From NCBI GenBank assembly GCA_963773685.1, contig CAVZBY010000001.1:372001-436000 (forward strand): DNA of 64,000 nucleotides, given 5' to 3'. The stretch comes from JALHVH01 sp963773685. GTDB lineage: Bacteria > Acidobacteriota > Aminicenantia > Aminicenantales > Saccharicenantaceae. The notes under the pieces were generated by a model. It was not told the origin of the DNA and did no database searches. It saw nothing but the letters and a program-made list of their open reading frames with translations. This document shows, in pieces, positions 52,012 through 60,688 of the stretch; position 1 is the first letter of the stretch; each line of letters starts with the position of its first letter. A program made the translations under genes and the position numbers.

Positions 52012-52994
52012 GGGAGGTCCTCGTCCTCCCGCTCCCGATGGTCCCCGCCCGTCCCGGCCTCCAGCTCGAGCCTCTTGATCTTGGCCAGAGCTTCCTCGGA
52101 GAGCTTCCTGTGGCCGCCGGCGAGATCGGCGACCAGCCCCAGAACGGCGATCGTGACCGCCGTGGCCAGGGAAACGACCGACAGGATCAGACCATGGGTG
52201 TGTTCAGCGGCGCGTCCGGAAAAGGCATGAAAGACATATCGGGCCAGACCGAAGACCCCGGGAATGGCGAAGAGGAACCCCAGGCCGAAGAACGTCCTCA
52301 AAGGGCGGTAGATCGTATGGACGCGGATGATCGTCCCGGCCTGGCTCGCGAGATAAGCAAGATTGTTCTTGACCAGCTTGGACTTCCGGAGAGGACGGTT
52401 GGTCCCGACCGGCACGGAGTGGATCTTGAACTTCATGTGCCCCAGCTGGATGAGGCTCTCCAGGGTATAGGAATAGTCCGTGAGGATGTTCATCCGCAGG
52501 GCGGCTTCCCTGGAGAAAGCCCGGAAACCACTCGTCGTATCCGGGACCCTGACGCCGGAAAGGAAGGAGACGAGCCGGCTCCCGTATTTCTGAAGCAGGC
52601 GTTTGAGGAGCGAGAAATCTCGGATCCTCGCAGTCTGCCGATCGCCCACGACCACGTCGGCCTTCCCTTCGAGGATCGGCCGGACGAGCGCCGGGATATC
52701 GGAAGCCCGATACTGGTTGTCGGCGTCGGTATTGACGATGATGTCCGCCCCGAGGCGCAGGCTCTTCATGAGGCCGGCCGAGAAGGCGGCGGCCAGGCCC
52801 CGGTGGACCTTGAACCGCAGGATATGGTCCACACCGAGCCCGCGGGCGACCTCCGCCGTCCGGTCGACGGAACCGTCGTCGATGACCAGGATCTCCACCC
52901 GGTCGATCCCCGGAACGGACCGAGGCAGCTCGGGCAGGGAAATGGGCAGGACCTGTTCCTCGTTGTAGCACGGGACCTGGATGATGAGCTTCAT
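52005..52994 (-). CDS. polyprenyl-phosphate glycosyltransferase (DPM1-like GT2)
   Basis: GT2 enzyme of 329 residues. LIIQVPCYNEEQVLPISLPE, EILVIDDGSVDRTAEVARG, FSAGLMKSLRLGADIIVNTD (with D-A-D-N-Q-Y after it) and PDTTSGFRAFSREAALRMN are those of dolichyl-phosphate mannose synthase-like proteins. Two C-terminal hydrophobic segments (about residues 237-285) anchor it. It should load a sugar from a nucleotide donor onto polyprenyl phosphate for the GT-C enzyme downstream. Confidence 0.9.
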   Translation of the reverse strand: MKLIIQVPCYNEEQVLPISLPELPRSVPGIDRVEILVIDDGSVDRTAEVARGLGVDHILRFKVHRGLAAAFSAGLMKSLRLGADIIVNTDADNQYRASDIPALVRPILEGKADVVVGDRQTARIRDFSLLKRLLQKYGSRLVSFLSGVRVPDTTSGFRAFSREAALRMNILTDYSYTLESLIQLGHMKFKIHSVPVGTNRPLRKSKLVKNNLAYLASQAGTIIRVHTIYRPLRTFFGLGFLFAIPGVFGLARYVFHAFSGRAAEHTHGLILSVVSLATAVTIAVLGLVADLAGGHRKLSEEALAKIKRLELEAGTGGDHREREDEDLPC

Positions 52995-53112
52995 GGCGTT
53001 CGGTCCGAATTAGAACACAACTATCCCGAAATTTCCATATTCATCCGGGGCCGCCGAATCCGTTGCGGCAGCGGGAGGGTTTATGGTAGTGTCATGCCTC
53101 AAAGGAACGAAG

Positions 53113-54333
53113 ATGAATCCAACCTCAACGATCATTCGGGAGACCACAGCCCTCGATCCGGAAACCCGGCGCCCCTGCCCCGCCCGCGTCCTCGAGGAGG
53201 ACGGCCGCATCTTCCTGGAGAAGGATCTCGGGTCGGGGAAGGTCCAACGGGTCCTCGTCGAGCCCGATGCCGACTTCTATAAGCGGTATGCCGACCCCGT
53301 GATGACGGGCAAGCACGTCATCATGAACCATTTCTTCTATGTCACCTCACGCTGCAACCTGAAGTGCCCCGTGTGTTACGAAGGGAACCAGGCTCTCGAA
53401 GAGCCGACCCTGGACGACCTGAGGCGGGTGCTCCCGACCCTCCGTCACGCCCGCGTCCTGCTCTGCGGGGCGGAGCCCACCTGCCGCGAGGACCTGCCGG
53501 AGCTCATCCGGGCCGTCAACGAGCGGAACACGGCGGTCCTCATGACGAACGGCATCCGCCTGGCCGATCCGGATTACGTCCGGCGCCTCCGCGAGGCGGG
53601 GCTGGGTTCGGTCATCCTGGCCATCAACGGCCTGGATGACGAGGTCTATCGCCGGACGAACGGGCGGCCTCTCCTGGACATCAAGCTCAAGGCCCTGGAG
53701 AACCTCGGCAGGGAGGACATCACGGCTCACCTCTCGGCGACCATCACGCGGGGCATCAACGAGGACCAGATCGGTCCCATCATTTCGCTGGCTAGGCGCA
53801 TGAAGAACGTCTTCCAGGTCCGGTTCCGGGGCATGGCGGAGATGGGCCGATACATCAAAAGCGAGCCGTTCTTCATGAGCGAGCTGACGAAGCTCGTCTG
53901 CCGGAACAGCGGCATCGACTACGGCCTCTGGCTCCGCCATCAGGATTTTCTCGACCGGCTGGGTCGCGCCCTGCGAAACGACCACATCCGGCCGCGTCTA
54001 TGCGCCATGCGAACGGAGGTCGATGCGGCCGGGATCCCCCTCGCCTCCGACCGGGACTGGCGAAAATGGGAGAACGCCGCGTTGGAGAAGCCCCGGCTCG
54101 TCGCGGGTCTCATCCGAGCGTGGGGGATCGGGTATACGCTCCGATACATCGCGGACGCCGTCCGCGGCGCTTATCGCTATACCAGGCATCCGGATTTTCT
54201 CCGCGTATCCGTCCGGGCCTGGCCGGTTCCCGATACGATGGACCTGGACCTCGACCGCCGCTGTACCTCGGTATATCTGAGGGGCGGGGAAAGGGAACGG
54301 TTCTGCTTGAGCAACTGTCTCCGGGAGTCATGA
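53113..54333 (+). CDS. radical SAM enzyme, resembling tetraether/membrane-spanning-lipid synthase group
   Basis: Radical SAM protein of 406 residues. AAAGGAACGAAG fixes ATG 53113; the open frame starts ten codons earlier. The cluster motif is RCNLKCPVCYEGN near residue 87. The preceding stretch PCPARVLEEDGRIFLEKDLG and VEPDADFYKRYAD resembles, from memory, the N-terminal strand pair of COG1964/MJ0619-type proteins, which include the archaeal tetraether synthase, although the Cys-rich part of that region is reduced. Late Cys (RRCTSVYLRGG, RFCLSNCL) may bind another cluster. The stop overlaps the UbiA gene (ATGA). Substrate unknown; lipid chemistry is my inference. Confidence 0.8.
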   Translation: MNPTSTIIRETTALDPETRRPCPARVLEEDGRIFLEKDLGSGKVQRVLVEPDADFYKRYADPVMTGKHVIMNHFFYVTSRCNLKCPVCYEGNQALEEPTLDDLRRVLPTLRHARVLLCGAEPTCREDLPELIRAVNERNTAVLMTNGIRLADPDYVRRLREAGLGSVILAINGLDDEVYRRTNGRPLLDIKLKALENLGREDITAHLSATITRGINEDQIGPIISLARRMKNVFQVRFRGMAEMGRYIKSEPFFMSELTKLVCRNSGIDYGLWLRHQDFLDRLGRALRNDHIRPRLCAMRTEVDAAGIPLASDRDWRKWENAALEKPRLVAGLIRAWGIGYTLRYIADAVRGAYRYTRHPDFLRVSVRAWPVPDTMDLDLDRRCTSVYLRGGERERFCLSNCLRES

Positions 54334-55157
54334 CCGCGGAACCACAACGGATCCCGCGCCTTCTCCGCTTTGGGGCCCGGCTCGTCCGCTTTCGGGACCT
54401 TTGGGATAAGCCGCTCCACGTCGGAGCCTGCGCCATCCTCCTCTGGGACCACGCCGGGAGGGCCGGGGCTTCGGCGTCCGACCTGGTCCTTTACATCGCC
54501 GGCGTCTCGGCCTTGCTGATGGGGGGATACGCCGCCAACGACGTCGCCGACTTTCATAAGGACAAGCTCGCGGGCGATGATCCGCGGGGACCGGGCCTGC
54601 GCCGCGGGCAGAGCCTGGCCGCCGCGATCGCAGCCCTCTCGCTGGGAACGACCCTGATCATGGTTGCGGTGAGCGACGCCCTGCCCAGGGCGATCGCGGC
54701 GGTGTCCGTACTGTTCGGGGTGGAATATTCCTTGCCGCCCCTGCGCTTCAAAGAACGGGGGATCTGGGGCGTTGTCATCGGCGCCTTCACCCAAAGGCCG
54801 GCCCTGTTCCTCGTCTGGGCGGCGTCTCTCGGTGTTTGGGACGGGCTCACCGCCGTCCTGACGATCTGGCTGTTCGTCGTCGGGCTGGGGGGGATGCTGG
54901 GCCATCAGGTCCTCGACCGCGGGCGCGACAGGGCAGGCCGCCTTCGGACCTTCGTATTCAGGAAGGGCCCGCGCCCCGCCCTGCGGATGGGAGCCGTCTG
55001 CGCGGCCGTCGCGGGCATCGCGACCGTCGCCCCCCTGGTCATCATGCCCTTCGACCGGGCCTGGCCGGCCGCCGCCGTTCTCCTTTTATTATCGGCCGTA
55101 TCCGCGGGGAAAGCCCTGAAGGCTTCGCAGAAGATCGGCCCGCTCGACGCCGACTGA
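54330..55157 (+). CDS. UbiA-family prenyltransferase
   Basis: Membrane prenyltransferase of 275 residues with seven to eight hydrophobic segments. The first Asp-rich motif is YAANDVADFHKDKLAGDD (N-D-x-x-D-x-x-x-D) and the second HQVLDRGRDRAGRLRTF (D-x-x-x-D), the magnesium-diphosphate sites of the UbiA family. It starts inside the stop of the radical SAM gene, so the two are probably translated together. Possible acceptors include a quinone ring, haem, or a glycerol phosphate as in archaeal lipid synthesis. Sequence alone does not choose. Confidence 0.87.
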   Translation: MTAEPQRIPRLLRFGARLVRFRDLWDKPLHVGACAILLWDHAGRAGASASDLVLYIAGVSALLMGGYAANDVADFHKDKLAGDDPRGPGLRRGQSLAAAIAALSLGTTLIMVAVSDALPRAIAAVSVLFGVEYSLPPLRFKERGIWGVVIGAFTQRPALFLVWAASLGVWDGLTAVLTIWLFVVGLGGMLGHQVLDRGRDRAGRLRTFVFRKGPRPALRMGAVCAAVAGIATVAPLVIMPFDRAWPAAAVLLLLSAVSAGKALKASQKIGPLDAD

Positions 55158-55167
55158 GCGCGGAAGC

Positions 55168-55204
55168 AAAAAAAGGGGGGAAGCGGAGACCTCCGCTTCC
55201 CCCC
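55168..55204 (-). terminator. rho-independent terminator of the sigma-factor operon
   Basis: GGGGGGAAGCGGAG (55175-55188) and CTCCGCTTCCCCCC (55191-55204) form a perfect 14-base stem. On the minus strand it is followed by seven T (55174-55168). It lies 18 bases past the stop of the 128-residue gene. A textbook terminator, and the clearest in the window. Confidence 0.95.
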
Positions 55205-55221
55205 GGATGCGGACGCGCTGA

Positions 55222-55608
55222 CTATTCCAGCCAGACCTTGACGGTCTCGTCCTCCTCGAAGACCTCGATGATGGCCATGGGGCCGACCTTCTTGAGCTCG
55301 GCGAACAGCTCGCCGAAATCGATGTCGGTGCGCCCGTGGTCGATCTTGAGATGATCGTCGCCGGAGCACTTCACGAAGGCCTCGACGAGCGAGAGCGGAA
55401 GGGTGATGCGGACCTTGTCCTTTCCGGCCTTGTTGTCGGTGACCAGGACCTTGAACCACTTCACTTCCTTGCCCGGCTCGTAGTTCGGGTTCTCCTTGAC
55501 CGCCTTCTTGATCGCCTGGATGTCGTCGGTGGATTCGGCTTGGGCGAAGCCGCCGAGCGCGAACATCAGGGCGACGAGCGCGATCGTCAGGACTGCCAGT
55601 TTTTTCAT
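55222..55608 (-). CDS. secreted protein with operon-shared C-terminal domain (1)
   Basis: Unrecognised 128-residue protein: a signal peptide (TIALVALMFALGGFAQAES) and one small domain. The domain begins at VKWFKVLVTDNKAGKDKVRI and ends GPMAIIEVFEEDETVKVWLE. The same arrangement closes the proteins at 55626 and 57895, and it resembles the SHOCT-like domain that follows bacterial DUF4097/LiaF-type or DUF2089 proteins. AGGAGG precedes the ATG. Last gene of the operon led by the lipoprotein and ECF sigma factor, just before a strong terminator. Confidence 0.8.
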   Translation of the reverse strand: MKKLAVLTIALVALMFALGGFAQAESTDDIQAIKKAVKENPNYEPGKEVKWFKVLVTDNKAGKDKVRITLPLSLVEAFVKCSGDDHLKIDHGRTDIDFGELFAELKKVGPMAIIEVFEEDETVKVWLE

Positions 55609-55625
55609 GATGTTCCTCCTGATTT

Positions 55626-56471
55626 CTATTCGATCCAGATCCGGATGACGGATCCTTCGTCGTTGATCTCGATGATGGAGCTGCCCGTCTTGGCCAGCTC
55701 GTTGATGATCCGGTCAAGGTCATAACCCTTCCGGCGCATCATGACCCTCTCCTCGTCGGGGATGGCCTGGAGGGCCAGGTCGGCCAGGGCCCACGGAATG
55801 TTGATATCGACCTTCTTCTTCCCGCCTTCGAGGACCTGGATCCTCAGGAGCCGGGATCGGACCTCGCGCCGGTCGTCGCCGACCTCGCGGAGGGCGCCGG
55901 GATCGACCCGGAGGAGCGCGATCCGGGCGCGGTCCCGGAGCTCGGGGTCCCGCTCGCTGTCGACGATGCCCTTGAGGACGGGGACGGCCCGGCCCGAAAT
56001 GCCCTTGTCCTTGATGTAGCTCAGCTTGAACGCCGCGTAATACCTGACGACCTTGTTCGGGCTCCGGAGCCGGTCCTCGATCGCCGCGAGCTTCGACCGT
56101 TCCCCTTTCTCGTAGAGCCCGAAGGCCAGGTCGATGAGGGAGACCTCGGCGTCCTCGACCAGGCTGGCGTTCCTTTCGCCGGAACGGACGCCTCGAAGGA
56201 AGACCTCGTAGGCCTCGAACGCTTCGCGGGCCCTGTCCCTGCGCTCGCCCAGGCACTTGGCCCGGTAGAACAGGGCCGGTTCCTTCAAGGGGCTCTCCGG
56301 GAACTCCTCCAGGAGGCTGTCGAGCTTGGCCTGGGCCGCCTCCCAGCTCTTGTCGAAGATGAGCACCTTGGCCTCTTCGAAAAGGCGTTCGTCGGCCCTT
56401 GTCTGGGCGAAGGCCCCCGCGGCGAGAGCGCCCGCGAGCACGACGGCAACGATGATCCTTGTATATCTCAT
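55626..56471 (-). CDS. secreted helical-repeat protein with operon-shared C-terminal domain (2)
   Basis: Product of 281 residues. Signal peptide IIVAVVLAGALAAGAFAQT; residues about 28-110 look like TPR helices (LFEEAKVLIFDKSWEAAQAK, ALFYRAKCLGERRDRA); about 120-200 look like HEAT-type repeats (NKVVRYYAAFKLSYIKDKG, DPELRDRARIALLRV). The end, from SRLLRIQVLEGGKKKVDINI to SSIIEINDEGSVIRIWIE, is the domain also found in the other two exported proteins here. A periplasmic interaction protein, perhaps coupling a signal to the membrane anti-sigma factor one base upstream. Confidence 0.8.
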   Translation of the reverse strand: MRYTRIIVAVVLAGALAAGAFAQTRADERLFEEAKVLIFDKSWEAAQAKLDSLLEEFPESPLKEPALFYRAKCLGERRDRAREAFEAYEVFLRGVRSGERNASLVEDAEVSLIDLAFGLYEKGERSKLAAIEDRLRSPNKVVRYYAAFKLSYIKDKGISGRAVPVLKGIVDSERDPELRDRARIALLRVDPGALREVGDDRREVRSRLLRIQVLEGGKKKVDINIPWALADLALQAIPDEERVMMRRKGYDLDRIINELAKTGSSIIEINDEGSVIRIWIE

Positions 56472-56472
56472 A

Positions 56473-57276
56473 TCAAGCCTCGCTTTCTTCCAGCTCTTTC
56501 TCGACCAGGTTGATCTTCAGGAGGAGCCGGCTGTCCTCGATGAGGTTCTGGATCCTCCGGATCTCGGCTTCGGGCAGGCCTTCGCCGAGCCGGGAGAGCT
56601 CCAGGAAGAGGAGCTCGATCTGGTCGCAGATGGCCTTGGCCTGGACCATTCGGGAGCCGTCGAGCCGGCTGTCGAGGAACTTCTTCTTGGCCAGGAGGTC
56701 CCGGGCCCGGCCCGAGGCGGCGAGGTCCATCCCGCTCGCCGCTTCCCCCGGGGAGGACTGAACGAAGTCCAGGATCAGGTACTGGCTATTCCGCAGATAA
56801 TCGAGCGTTTCGCGCCGGGCCATCTCGTTCTCGGCGCGTTCGATGAACTCGGGAGAGGCGTAGAATCCGCCGCGGGCTTCGGCCCGCGGGGCGGGGCGCC
56901 TCATGATGAAGAACATGGCCAGGACGCCCGCGAAGACGCCGATGGCCGCTCCCGCGAGGACCGGCCTCAGGAACGGGCGGCCGAAGGGCGCGAAGAGCAC
57001 CGCGAACGCCCGGGTCCGGCGCGTCCTCGACCCGGCGGCGAGGACGTTGTCCGTGATCCGCGCCGGCAGGGCCTCCCAGTCCACGGAGGCCATCGCCCTC
57101 TCCATCTCGTCCTTGACGAAGCCCGCGGCCCCCATGACGCGTTTCATGGATTCGACCTCCTTGCGGCAGGAAGGGCACCCTTCGAGATGCGTTTCCAGCC
57201 GCATCTTCTCTTCCGGGCCGAGCTTCCCGCCGGGGAAGGCCGTTCCGGCGTTCCGATATTTGCGGCAATCGTTCAT
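56473..57276 (-). CDS. zinc-finger anti-sigma factor
   Basis: Membrane-bound anti-sigma factor of 267 residues. N-terminal zinc-binding ASD/zf-HC2 motif: MNDCRKYRN then LETHLEGCPSCRKEVESM (His-x3-Cys-x2-Cys). One membrane segment (VLAGAAIGVFAGVLAMFFIM, about residues 115-135) and an outer helical domain of about 130 residues rich in Leu, Arg and Glu. ATG 57276 overlaps the sigma-factor stop (ATGA), the classic sigma/anti-sigma layout. It should hold the ECF sigma factor inactive until a signal triggers release or cleavage. Confidence 0.92.
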   Translation of the reverse strand: MNDCRKYRNAGTAFPGGKLGPEEKMRLETHLEGCPSCRKEVESMKRVMGAAGFVKDEMERAMASVDWEALPARITDNVLAAGSRTRRTRAFAVLFAPFGRPFLRPVLAGAAIGVFAGVLAMFFIMRRPAPRAEARGGFYASPEFIERAENEMARRETLDYLRNSQYLILDFVQSSPGEAASGMDLAASGRARDLLAKKKFLDSRLDGSRMVQAKAICDQIELLFLELSRLGEGLPEAEIRRIQNLIEDSRLLLKINLVEKELEESEA

Positions 57277-57848
57277 GACGGTATCCCCATGTATGGCGTG
57301 AGCCATTTCCTCAGGTTGCGGACCGCCTTGAAATGAAGGGACTTGACCGTCCCCAGCGAAATGTTCATGGTCTCGGAGATCTCGTTGAACTGCAGCTCGT
57401 CGACGTGGCGGAGGACGAAGACGAGGCGCTGGCGGTCGGCCAGACGGTCGATGCAGCGGGCGGTCGCTTCCCTCATCTCGCCCGCGCCCGACAGAGCCGG
57501 GTCCGGGGCGGCCGGGACGTGGAGCTCGTCCAGGCCCTTCGGGCTCTCGAGCTCCCGCCGTTTCCGGGTATTCTTCCGGTAGTGATCGACGCAGAGATTC
57601 TTGGCGATCCGGAGGAGCCAGCCCTGGAAGCTGTTGCCCTCCTTGAAGAGGCCGGCTTTCCTGTAGAACCGGAGGAAGGTCTCCTGGACGATGTCCAGGG
57701 CGTCCTCCCTGTCCCGGAGGATGGAGTAGGCCAGCACGAAGATCTTCTTCTGATACGTCGCCACGATCGTCATGAAGGCGTCCCTGTCGCCGTCGCGGGC
57801 GGCCCGGACGAGGGCGTCGATGTTCTCCGGATCGCCCGTTCGTTCCAT
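57273..57848 (-). CDS. ECF-type RNA polymerase sigma factor
   Basis: Sigma-70 family, extracytoplasmic-function type, 191 residues. Region 2: FMTIVATYQKKIFVLAYSIL and DREDALDIVQETFLRFYRKA, then SFQGWLLRIAKNLCVDHYRK. Region 4: RLVFVLRHVDELQFNEISET and ISLGTVKSLHFKAVRNLRKW. No extra domain. It lies 46 bases after the lipoprotein gene and overlaps its anti-sigma factor. I could not read an obvious autoregulatory promoter upstream. Confidence 0.95.
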   Translation of the reverse strand: MERTGDPENIDALVRAARDGDRDAFMTIVATYQKKIFVLAYSILRDREDALDIVQETFLRFYRKAGLFKEGNSFQGWLLRIAKNLCVDHYRKNTRKRRELESPKGLDELHVPAAPDPALSGAGEMREATARCIDRLADRQRLVFVLRHVDELQFNEISETMNISLGTVKSLHFKAVRNLRKWLTPYMGIPS

Positions 57849-57894
57849 GTCCGTTTCGCTATCTTCCTTCGCGTCCGTCGCCGGTTCCCATCCG

Positions 57895-58317
57895 TCATCT
57901 CAACCAGACGAGGACCCGCGCCGTTTCCTCTTCCACCGAAGCCAGCAGGCCCGGCCCGTACCGGTCGAGGTCCCTGATCGCGCTCCACTCCAGCTCGTAC
58001 CGGTCGCCGATGTTGCCGCCGTGTTCGTTCCTGGAGGCGTGCGCCCCGAGGTCCAGGCCCATATTGACGAGCCACATCGGGACGGAGACGCGGACCAACT
58101 CGCCGTCCTCGGCGTCGTGGGCGAGGACGCAGAGCCGGTGCGCCTGCCGCGCCGGGCGGCCGCGGGAGCCCTCGATCCGGGCGATCTCCGCATAGGCTTT
58201 CCGGAAGTAGCGGTCGGCATCGGAAACGCCCTTTTCCACATGTACGGAAACGCAGGCCGTCAAGGAGAGGGCCACGAAAACCAGGCCCGCCGCCCGGGCC
58301 GGAGCGCTTGTTCTCAC
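57895..58317 (-). CDS. lipoprotein with operon-shared C-terminal domain (3)
   Basis: Product of 140 residues from GTG 58317, chosen because AAGGAG precedes it by eight bases; the frame continues nine codons upstream without such a site. Lipobox ALSLTAC near residue 20. After a short helical stretch (SDADRYFRKAYAEIARIEGS) comes the shared domain: LCVLAHDAEDGELVRVSVPM at its front and GPGLLASVEEETARVLVWLR at its end. It is the first gene of the operon, ahead of the ECF sigma factor, and should be anchored facing the periplasm. Confidence 0.75.
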   Translation of the reverse strand: MRTSAPARAAGLVFVALSLTACVSVHVEKGVSDADRYFRKAYAEIARIEGSRGRPARQAHRLCVLAHDAEDGELVRVSVPMWLVNMGLDLGAHASRNEHGGNIGDRYELEWSAIRDLDRYGPGLLASVEEETARVLVWLR

Positions 58318-58483
58318 GTTGAGACTCCTTATATCGCGTACCACTGGATACTACGGCGGGTATCGGGCAAAGGTTCACCCGCTCTTTGAGGATAAAACCC
58401 GCCTTTCCAGGCGGAGGACGCGAAGCGCGGAACGAGGCTTCGCCTCTCCGGGGATCAGGGGGGTGGGGATAAAAAGCGCGCGA

Positions 58484-58789
58484 TCAGAACTTGCGGAAGC
58501 CGCCTCGTTTTTCGTAGCCGCCGGGGCGCCGTTCGCCCGGCCTGCCGGCCTCGTGGTCGGCCCTGGGCCTGGCGTCGTTGATGACGAGCTTGCGGCCGTC
58601 GAAATCCGTTCCGTTGAGCTTCGCCTTGGCCTCGGCCGCGGATTCGGGGGTGGCCATCTCGACGAAACCGAAACCTCTTCCCTGCAGGATGTTGACCGAG
58701 GTCACTTCGCCGTACTGGGAGAACAGCTGTTTGAGACCGTCCTCGGTGCTCTTGTAGTTGAGGTTCCCGACGTACAATTTTTGAGACAT
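58484..58789 (-). CDS. single-RRM RNA-binding protein
   Basis: RNA-binding protein of 101 residues with one RRM. RNP2 is KLYVGNLNY (residues 4-12) and RNP1 is GRGFGFVEM, followed by a Gly/Arg-rich tail (RPGERRPGGYEKRGGFRKF). Start 58789 is set by AAGGAGGCTG, eight bases upstream; the longer frame to 58867 lacks a site. Bacterial RRM proteins of this size occur in cyanobacteria, Acidobacteria, Planctomycetes and others, often cold-induced. Its targets are unknown. Confidence 0.94.
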   Translation of the reverse strand: MSQKLYVGNLNYKSTEDGLKQLFSQYGEVTSVNILQGRGFGFVEMATPESAAEAKAKLNGTDFDGRKLVINDARPRADHEAGRPGERRPGGYEKRGGFRKF

Positions 58790-58941
58790 GAACACAGCCT
58801 CCTTCGTCCCCCGTCGCGGCCCCCTTCCAGCTCCGTTCGGGGCGCCCGGACGGCGGAATCGATTCATTCAATCACAAGGAATTGGACAAATCAAGCGATT
58901 TTTCGCCCCCGTTCTGCTATCATCGGACCGGTGGAGGAACG

Positions 58942-60672
58942 ATGAACAAACGCGTCCCCGTGCTGGTCCTTTTCCTCGTCCTGTTCGTCCTGGCCGTCGC
59001 CGCCGCGGCCTCCTATTTCTTCTTCCAAATGGGCCGGCCGGCCGTGTCCGTCCCCGCCCACGCCTATCTCGAGATCGGCCTCTCCGGTGATATCCGCGAG
59101 ATCGTTCCACCCGACTTCTTCCGGGACGTCGTCCTGGGCGTCCGCACGCTTTCCGTCCACGACATCTGGATGAACTTCCGCAAGGCGAAGGCGGACGACC
59201 GCATCGACGCCGTCCTCCTCCGGCTGGGCATGCTCTCCTGCGACTGGGCCAAGTGCGCGGAGCTCCGGGACGCCGTCCTCGACTTCCGGAAATCGGGAAA
59301 GAAGGTCTACGCCTACATCGAGGAGGCCCCGGAATTCGACAAGGAATATTACCTCGCCACCGCCTGCGACCGGATCGTCCTCCATCCCATGGGCTGGCTG
59401 GGGGTCAACGGCATCGGCGGCCACGTGCCTTTCTTCAAGAATGCTCTCGAAAGACTGGGCATCAAGGCCGAGTTCGAGCATGTGGAAGAGTATAAGACGG
59501 CCTACAATCAGTTCACCGAACCCGGGTTCACGCCCGCCCACCGGGAGATGATGGAATCCCTCTACGGCGACATGTTCGAGCAGTATGTCGCGGCCGTTGC
59601 CGCCGCCCGGAAAAAGACCCCCGTTGAGATCCGGGCCCTCATCGACCGGGGGTCCTTCCAGGGCCCCGGCGCCCTCGAAGCCGGGCTCGTGGACGACCTC
59701 AAGTACGAGGACGAGCTTCAGGACATGTTCAAGAGCGGAGGACGGAGGCTCGCCCGGATCACTTCGGACGAGTACTCTCAGGTCAGCCCCGCGGCCGCGG
59801 GCCTGCGGCCCGGGCGGAGAGTGGCCGTCATCTACGCCGTCGGCCCCATCCTGAGCGGGGAAAGCACGCCGGAGACCATCGGGGGCGCCACCCTTGCCCG
59901 CTGGATCCGGCAGGCCCGCGAGGACCGGACGGTCGAAGCCATCGTGCTCAGGGTCGACAGCCCCGGCGGCTCGGCCGTGGCCTCCGACGTCATCTGGCGG
60001 GAGGTTTTTCTGGCCAAAAAGGAGAAACCGGTCGTCGTTTCGATGTCCGACGTCGCCGGTTCGGGCGGGTATTGGATCTCGATGGCCGCCCACAAGATCG
60101 TCGCCCAGCCGCAGACCCTGACCGGCTCCATCGGCGTCCTTTCGGGGAAGTTCGACCTCTCGGGCCTCTATGCGAAGCTCGGCGTCACGTCCGAAAGGCT
60201 CGTCTTCGGCAAGGAAGCGGACGTCTACTCGACCTTCCGCCCCTTCTCCCCCGAGGAGAAAAAGGCGCTGAAAGAGGAGATCGGAAGTATCTACGGGCAG
60301 TTCCTGGAGAAGGCCGCCCAAGGCCGGGGCATGACCCGCGCGGATGTGGACAAAGTCGGCCGGGGGAGGGTCTGGACCGGAATGCAGGCCAAGGAGCGCG
60401 GGCTCGTGGACGAGCTCGGAGGCCTCTCGAAAGCGATCGAGCTGGCCAAGGGGCTGGCCGGCCTCCGCCGGGACGAGGAGCCGCAGCTCGTGGTCTGGCC
60501 GAAAAAGAAGGGCTTCTGGAGCTCGATCTTCGGCCGCAGGATCGCCGGGGTTTCCGCCGGGCGGCTCCCATCGGTCGACGAGGCCGTCCGGACCCTTCGG
60601 ATCGTGGAAGGGACGCGGGTCTGGGCTATCTGCCCGTTAGGATTGGACGTTCCCGGGTTCGAGGTTCCTTGA
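58942..60672 (+). CDS. sppA: signal peptide peptidase SppA
   Basis: Membrane-anchored serine peptidase that clears cut signal peptides, long (67K) form with two crotonase-like halves, 576 residues. The start at 58942 follows GGAGG and opens a membrane segment (LVLFLVLFVLAVAAAASYFF). The N-terminal half supplies the general-base Lys in HVEEYKTAYNQF, and the C-terminal half the nucleophile Ser in SDVAGSGGYWISMAA, after VDSPGGSAVASDVIW. It is divergent from the RRM gene. Confidence 0.94.
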   Translation: MNKRVPVLVLFLVLFVLAVAAAASYFFFQMGRPAVSVPAHAYLEIGLSGDIREIVPPDFFRDVVLGVRTLSVHDIWMNFRKAKADDRIDAVLLRLGMLSCDWAKCAELRDAVLDFRKSGKKVYAYIEEAPEFDKEYYLATACDRIVLHPMGWLGVNGIGGHVPFFKNALERLGIKAEFEHVEEYKTAYNQFTEPGFTPAHREMMESLYGDMFEQYVAAVAAARKKTPVEIRALIDRGSFQGPGALEAGLVDDLKYEDELQDMFKSGGRRLARITSDEYSQVSPAAAGLRPGRRVAVIYAVGPILSGESTPETIGGATLARWIRQAREDRTVEAIVLRVDSPGGSAVASDVIWREVFLAKKEKPVVVSMSDVAGSGGYWISMAAHKIVAQPQTLTGSIGVLSGKFDLSGLYAKLGVTSERLVFGKEADVYSTFRPFSPEEKKALKEEIGSIYGQFLEKAAQGRGMTRADVDKVGRGRVWTGMQAKERGLVDELGGLSKAIELAKGLAGLRRDEEPQLVVWPKKKGFWSSIFGRRIAGVSAGRLPSVDEAVRTLRIVEGTRVWAICPLGLDVPGFEVP

Positions 60673-60688
60673 GGGCTATAAAGTTTTC

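Noticed and set aside
54000..54329. Longer start for the UbiA gene within the radical SAM gene
   Set aside because: The extra part is Arg/Pro-rich shadow of the upstream gene; ATG 54330 overlaps the stop as expected for coupled genes.
58891..60321. 476-codon minus-strand open frame opposite sppA
   Set aside because: Shadow of sppA with low-complexity composition; sppA motifs are clear on the plus strand.
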